Shown: piece by piece, positions 59,532 to 64,000 of the stretch
Numbering within the stretch: position 1 is the stretch's first letter
Layout of the letters: every line of letters starts with the position of its first letter
Assembly: GCA_963833675.1 (NCBI GenBank)
Contig: CAWHYW010000018.1
Span: forward strand, 1 to 64,000
Origin: DASQDN01 sp963833675
GTDB taxonomy: Bacteria; Acidobacteriota; Terriglobia; Bryobacterales; Bryobacteraceae
DNA: 64,000 nucleotides
Direction: 5' to 3'
Translations under genes and position numbers: made by a program
Notes under the pieces: generated by a model
Seen by the model: only the letters and a program-made list of their open reading frames with translations
What the model was told of the DNA's origin: nothing
The model's database searches: none

Positions 59532-59733
59532 ACTCGTGAGGAAGATCCGGCTTGGTGAGTTTGGCACGCGGAAGTCGTAAGGAAGCCCGTGCAATCTTCC
59601 AGCCAGTTGCCGATTTCGCGGAGTGTGTTGCTGTACGTTGACCGGATGCGTTCCTCCTTATCGACGAAGTGGCCGGCGGCCGCGGATCTTGGCCGTCGAT
59701 GTCATCCGCGGCCGAAAGTTCCTGTGGCACTGA

Positions 59734-60145
59734 CTTCCGGGGAAGTTTCGGTTCATGGAGAAAGGCGGCAAGTACAACGAGGTCTTCGCCCATCACAACG
59801 CTGAGGCGTATCTCGACGCCTACATCGATGCTGCCGGCATATGGGAGGACAAGAAGTCTCCTCTGTTCCGGACAATGGACCGAAAAATCTCGCTTTCGCT
59901 GCGGGCGATGCATCGGACCGATGCCCTCCGCATGGTGAAGCGTCGAGCTTTGGCGGCCGGCTTGTCACTCTCGACGTGCAACCATACGTTCCGGGCGACA
60001 GGGATCACGACATACCTCAAGAACGGCGGGCGCGTGGAAGTGGCACAGCAGATTGCTGGGGCACGAGTAAGCCCGGACGACGGGCCTGTACGACCGTCGC
60101 GACGATGAAATATCAATGGACGAGGTGGAGCGAATCGTAATCTAG
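59734..60145 (+). pseudogene. Tyrosine recombinase (integrase), C-terminal remnant
   Basis: About 137 residues of the catalytic half: the beta-hairpin Lys region (FRFMEKGGKYNEV), HHNAEAYLDAYIDAAGIW, the box II HTFRATGITTYL with its His and Arg, then QIAG and, after indels near 60060, TTGLYDRRDDEISMDEVERI with the nucleophilic Tyr. The N-terminal arm and the first catalytic Arg are missing, and a stop lies at 59731. No matching attachment repeats are seen. It marks a former mobile element between the hybrid kinase and the second Oar-like receptor. Confidence 0.82.
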
Positions 60146-60321
60146 GGTATATCGTCCTGCTCGTATATCATTGCAGGAATACAACTATCACTGGAAGAAG
60201 AAGGATTGGGAGCACGAGAGGAAGCAAGCGGCGGGACATCGAACGTGGACCGTCGATCGATAGAGCGGCCGGTATTTGGCGAGTTCGCTTGACGTCGCGG
60301 CGGGAGCACCCCGGGGCGCTC

Positions 60322-60612
60322 TTAATCCAACACCGGACGTTGCCGGAATAGAATGCCCCTCGGCCCTTTCCATTCTTCGCGGCGATTCTCGATCCAAGTT
60401 TTCAGTCGTGCGCCGGGAACATGATGGATCTTGCCGTCAGACACGACTTCGAAGACGGTGTCTATCGTCGGGTGCGGCATCCCGCAGGCCGGTTGTCCCT
60501 TCACATGAGCGACATACAGGTGCGCAGCATCATAGCTGCTGCTCGCGTGCACATCAAGGCTGTACCGCTTCCCTTCTCTATCCGTGACGGTTACCGTGCA
60601 CCAACGGGGCAT
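60322..60612 (-). CDS. Hypothetical protein, mobile-region associated
   Basis: 96 residues from MPRWCTVTVTDREG; an ATG twelve bases upstream is also possible. It reads like a compact alpha/beta domain: YSLDVHASSSYDAAHLYVAHV, VFEVVSDGKIHHV and LKTWIENRREEWKGPRG. I recall similar small proteins scattered in acidobacterial genomes near integrases, without a known function. The intact frame amid decayed sequence suggests it is real. Confidence 0.6.
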   Translation of the reverse strand: MPRWCTVTVTDREGKRYSLDVHASSSYDAAHLYVAHVKGQPACGMPHPTIDTVFEVVSDGKIHHVPGARLKTWIENRREEWKGPRGILFRQRPVLD

Positions 60613-61133
60613 GAAAAATAGCATAGCGAAGAAAAGGCGAACATATGATTTGGGGTGGCTACTCTGATCGTGCTACGTGCTTACAGAACTTCGAGCGGGT
60701 CGGCGCACCGGCCCTACGTTTACTTAGCCCCGTCGGGGCAACGTACCATCGGTACATTTGGTCCATTTCAATCGCGTTCGAACAAGTCGATAATTGCTCC
60801 GTTCGGTCATTAGGGACACGCATTGTCGTTGAATAGACCAGCGAAACGAGCCGTTATGAACCTAGGGAATTCTAATGCGAGCGAGCTTCGCTGGTGTTTT
60901 TTGACCGACGTTGAGGCTTACTGCAATGCGAGTACTTGAGTGGATCGCCTTTACATGGTGCGAGCTCATGCACCCCCCGCCACGGTGGCCAATAAACGGG
61001 TTCCGCGAATGCCCAACCTGTCTTAGAAAGACCCGGGTTGCCTGGGGCTACCCTTCGAACGATTCGAACACTGCCGCCTGATTGTCCAGGATCGACGGTA
61101 CGATTTCTGCTGGTCTCCGGCTCAGGAAGAAAC
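60613..61133. other. Intergenic, no gene recognised
   Basis: About 520 bases without supportable genes. Composition is somewhat AT-richer than the flanks near 60630-60850, fitting accessory DNA. No terminal repeats or RNA genes are seen. Confidence 0.4.
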
Positions 61134-61340
61134 ATGGACTATAAACGCGCTCTAAATGAGCTATACCAAGCGCGTCAACAGCTCAGTGAAGTCATACGGA
61201 ATCTCGAATCTCTGAGGCAAGGGAAGCAGCCTCCGAACCTGTCCAGACGTGGCCGCAAGAGCATGCCTGCCGCAGAACGTCAAATTGTATCCGAGCGGAT
61301 GCGAAACTACTGGGCATCTCGGCGACGCAACAGCACGTAA
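61134..61340 (+). CDS. Small basic protein with helical N-terminus, function unknown
   Basis: 68 residues. The first 30 (YKRALNELYQARQQLSEVI) form an amphipathic helix or coiled coil; the rest is basic (NLSRRGRKSMPAAERQIV, then MRNYWASRRR). A GGAAGAA ribosome site precedes the ATG. The pattern GRKSM...AER...RM..YWA.RR is one I recognise from small acidobacterial proteins that may bind nucleic acid; function unknown. Confidence 0.65.
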   Translation: MDYKRALNELYQARQQLSEVIRNLESLRQGKQPPNLSRRGRKSMPAAERQIVSERMRNYWASRRRNST

Positions 61341-61641
61341 GAGCTGGCCATCAGGAAATCACGGAATTTCATTCCGCGCACACGAGGACCGCAAGCGGGC
61401 GGAGCAGTTGCATCAAACGAGCTGGCAGGTGGGCCGAAAAGGTACACCTGCTTTTTTGAGAGACGCTGGTCAGCAGGAAAGCCCCGACGGATCATAACTA
61501 TGCGGTTCCGACCCGCGGATATTAGAGTGATCAACCGTCGCTTTTGCTCTCGTCCCGTCCCCGCTGTTGTTGTTGTTTTCAGCCGGTCATCAATTTGTCG
61601 CCACGGACCGCCACGTCGGGACTTGACAAAGTCGCCCCATA
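61341..61641. other. Intergenic, no gene recognised
   Basis: About 300 bases between a small plus-strand gene and the end of the second Oar-like receptor. Only chance frames are seen, and no clear terminator hairpin. Confidence 0.4.
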
Positions 61642-64000
61642 TTAGAACAGATACTTCAGCGCAAACTGTATCTGCCTGCTCGGCAGAGCCGTGCTCGTAA
61701 TCACCCCAAACGTTCCCGTGCCAAGACTCGACCCGGGATTGCCGAATTGGGGTGTATTGAATGCGTTGAAAAACTCGCTGCGGAACATCAACCGGCTTCC
61801 TTCCGGTCCCGGCATTCTGAAGGACTTCGACGCAGAAAGGTCCCATGTTTTCGTGCCCGGTCCGGTCACCGGGTTTCGTGGCGAATTGCCGTAATGCAAC
61901 ACTGAACGTTGAAATGCGCCCGTATTGAACCAAAGGTCCGGGGTCTGGTTCGCGGCGCTCACGCTAGTTCCCGGCACCAGATCAGGCCGCTGCCACAAGC
62001 CGTCGTTGTTCTGGCTGTCGCCGCTTTGCGTGATGTCGAACGGGAAGCCGCTTGCGTACGTGACGATCCCGCTCACCTGCCATCCGCCGACAATTGCGCC
62101 GGTCACTCCGCGGTACCGGCTCAAGTACGGCAACTCCCAAACGTAGCCGACCACCAATCGGTGCCGCTGGTCGAGAACACTGCTTGCACGCTCCGCTCGG
62201 CCCCGATTGCGCGGATTCTGGCAACCGCATCCGCCCATGTTAATGGTCTGGGAAGCGTCGTCGATCAAATGCGACCACGTATACGCGGCCGTCATGCTGA
62301 GCCCGCGCGAGAACCGGTGCTCGTACCTGGTTTGCAGCGAATGATAGATCGTATTTGTGTCCGGCGAGATCATTCGGATGCGTGCATACTGCGGATACGG
62401 ACGTCGCGGTTGAATGGGACCGGAGCCCGGATCCGGTTGATTGTAGTTATTCAGACTCGTGTCAACGTGTGTTCCCTTGCTACCGACCCAGCCGGCCTCC
62501 AGCACATCGGCCGAAGTGAATTGGTGAGAGATCTGCACATTGAAGTTCTGCATGTAAGCATTGCGGCGCTGCCGGTCGGCCGGAGCCGTCACAACGTTGA
62601 AGATTGGATTCGTCGGATAAAGAGAAGCCGGTACCGGATTCTCAATGGTAGCGACCGGATTGTCTACGGGATTGATAACCGTCAGACTGCCTGCGACAGG
62701 CGGATTCAACTGGAGAATGTTCATGTTGTCGAATTGGGCCGCGCTGTAGAAGATGCCGTACCCGCCTCGCACCACGAACTCACGCGGAAGCCGTACCGCG
62801 AATCCGAATCGCGGGCTGACGTAGTTATATTCGTTCTTGTAGATGTCTGCAACCACGCCCGGTTCCGGCCAGAGCACCGGCCCTGAAGGATCCAGATCGA
62901 AGCGCAACGTACGGGTTACCCCGTTGGTTTCTTTTGGCTGACCGAAGAAGTCATACCGAACGCCCAGGTTCAGCGTCAGTCTCGGAGTCACCTTCCAATC
63001 GTCCTGCACATACGCCCCATACCGCCATTGCCGGATCTTGGAAATCGGGACACCTTCCGGCGTCAACGTTCTCCGTGGATAGCCGAGCATATAATCTGCC
63101 GCCGGCTCACCCGTGATGTCCCCGCTGAACGACAGATTGGCGAACGGCCAGTTGTTTGTCGTCGCATCGTCCAGAAGCTTGCGAATGTCACCGCCAAACT
63201 TCAGCGAGTGCGCGCCGCGAATCCACGTCAAGTTATCCACCACTTGATACGTTCGGCTGTTGTCGAGATTGGAGGCAGCCTGATCATCTCCCATCCCCAT
63301 GTACCCGCTTATGTCCAAAACCGGGAATCCTTGCTCGTCCGGCCGCAAAGGACGCCCACTGGGACCACCGACATTCAGGCCATGTATGCCGAGCGATTCG
63401 ATTGTGAAGTCAGTGTTGTAACGAGGACTCAGCACAGAAACGTCGGCAAGGTGGAAGCCGAAACGAACTTCGTTCAGCAGCGACGGACTGAACGTGTGGA
63501 CATACTGCGCCGCCAAGCTGCTGTTGGGGAAAGTGCCGTTGAAGTAGAAGTTGGGATTCAGCTCGTAGTTCGGAAAGTCCCGCCGCGATCGAATGTAGTG
63601 CACGAACACTTGATCGTCTTGGCTGAACGAGTGGTCGACACGAACGATTCCCTGATCCGTGCCCAGTCTTCCTTGAGTAACTCCGGAGTAGTTCGTCGTG
63701 CCCGACGTGTTCGGCAACGGCATGTATTGATTCACAATAGACGCCGAAACGCTGTTGATGCGGTTCGAAGGGATGATGTTGTTCGGAAAAGGCGATCCGC
63801 TAAGCGGATCGATAATGGGCGTCGGTGTGGCGGAAAAGTCACCCATCCGCTGCGCAGCCGTCAATACGATCGCCGTCGCCCCGCTTTCGCTCACCGACCG
63901 TATCCCCTCGTATCCCAATAGGAAGAACGTCTTGTCTTTGCGAATCGGGCCGGAGACAACCGCGCCGAACTGGTTCCGTCGCAGAATGTCTTTCGGAAAG
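61642..64000 (-). CDS. Second Oar-like TonB-dependent receptor, 5' end beyond the window
   Basis: The visible 785 residues are the plug end and barrel: RRNQFGAVVSGPIRKDKTFF, then FPNNIIPSNRINSVSASIV, DDWKVTPRLTLNLGVRYDFFG, MTAAYTWSHLIDDASQ and FFNAFNTPQFGNPGSS, ending QIQFALKYLF with the terminal Phe. The signal peptide and N-terminal domain lie outside. Sequence style matches the receptor at 50912-54379, but they are distant paralogues. No frameshift is seen in the visible part. Confidence 0.9.
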   Translation of the reverse strand, partial: FPKDILRRNQFGAVVSGPIRKDKTFFLLGYEGIRSVSESGATAIVLTAAQRMGDFSATPTPIIDPLSGSPFPNNIIPSNRINSVSASIVNQYMPLPNTSGTTNYSGVTQGRLGTDQGIVRVDHSFSQDDQVFVHYIRSRRDFPNYELNPNFYFNGTFPNSSLAAQYVHTFSPSLLNEVRFGFHLADVSVLSPRYNTDFTIESLGIHGLNVGGPSGRPLRPDEQGFPVLDISGYMGMGDDQAASNLDNSRTYQVVDNLTWIRGAHSLKFGGDIRKLLDDATTNNWPFANLSFSGDITGEPAADYMLGYPRRTLTPEGVPISKIRQWRYGAYVQDDWKVTPRLTLNLGVRYDFFGQPKETNGVTRTLRFDLDPSGPVLWPEPGVVADIYKNEYNYVSPRFGFAVRLPREFVVRGGYGIFYSAAQFDNMNILQLNPPVAGSLTVINPVDNPVATIENPVPASLYPTNPIFNVVTAPADRQRRNAYMQNFNVQISHQFTSADVLEAGWVGSKGTHVDTSLNNYNQPDPGSGPIQPRRPYPQYARIRMISPDTNTIYHSLQTRYEHRFSRGLSMTAAYTWSHLIDDASQTINMGGCGCQNPRNRGRAERASSVLDQRHRLVVGYVWELPYLSRYRGVTGAIVGGWQVSGIVTYASGFPFDITQSGDSQNNDGLWQRPDLVPGTSVSAANQTPDLWFNTGAFQRSVLHYGNSPRNPVTGPGTKTWDLSASKSFRMPGPEGSRLMFRSEFFNAFNTPQFGNPGSSLGTGTFGVITSTALPSRQIQFALKYLF

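Noticed and set aside
61909..63921. Plus-strand frames of 300 residues opposite the second Oar-like receptor
   Set aside because: They are shadows of the receptor gene; the translations are Arg/His/Val-rich and match no family, while the minus strand gives a complete TonB barrel.
1..64000. CRISPR array
   Set aside because: The only regular tandem repeats are the 276-bp HAMP units, which are coding; no short repeats with unique spacers were seen.

Overview
The window looks like a chromosomal piece of an Acidobacteriota genome, most like the Solibacter/Bryobacter group. The signs are two very large Oar-type TonB receptors with a carboxypeptidase-like N-terminal domain, a helix-turn-helix/TM/PD40 regulator plus the remnant of another PD40-repeat protein, a giant poly-HAMP hybrid kinase, a beta-propeller hybrid kinase, and several small proteins of a kind I associate with that phylum. 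This assignment is inference from gene content; there is no rRNA in the window.

Layout. 0.35-2.3 kb: adk, a small zinc-ribbon protein and the remnant of a PD40-repeat protein. 2.5-6.6 kb: the translation operon rplM-rpsI-rpsB-tsf-pyrH-frr behind a consensus promoter. 6.7-12.7 kb: a secreted triple-RidA protein, an RmlD-like reductase, a CheY-like regulator, a secreted M49-like metallopeptidase, a STAS protein and a DEAD-box helicase. 12.8-17.8 kb, minus strand: a basic small protein, a beta-barrel protein, an OPT transporter and an FGE-like/hydrolase fusion. 18.2-50.4 kb: a segment that appears inverted. It holds REC-cyclase and REC-GAF-PP2C genes, a TPR protein, the PD40 regulator, a Cpx-like kinase/regulator/Spy set, a cobalamin riboswitch with a TonB receptor and pdxH, a TolC protein, a bifunctional-nuclease family protein, miaB, the poly-HAMP kinase with a coupled second kinase, a ceramidase-like protein, a galactonate-dehydratase-like enzyme and a class III aminotransferase. 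50.9-64 kb: an Oar-like receptor, a divergent beta-propeller hybrid kinase, a decayed integrase with small accessory genes, and a second Oar-like receptor cut by the window end.

Main discovery. Two unrelated genes are cut at 18175/18176 and at 50406/50407, and their missing halves lie 32 kb away in the opposite orientation. Turning 18176-50406 round rebuilds both genes in frame: an MFS transporter and a REC-GAF-PP2C phosphatase. The only homology at the breakpoints is 4 bp, TTGG against CCAA. This is either a real illegitimate inversion or a chimeric assembly join.

Quality warning. Many genes, including essential ones, carry single-base frameshifts, several of them in short homopolymers. The exact 276-bp period of the HAMP array independently shows three of these indels, with spacings of 277, 275 and 277. 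I therefore give such genes as single CDS entries and read the shifts as probable consensus errors rather than decay. Real decay is more likely for the PD40 remnant and the integrase. Signalling dominates the window: phosphorelay kinases, a cyclase, a PP2C phosphatase and a STAS protein.
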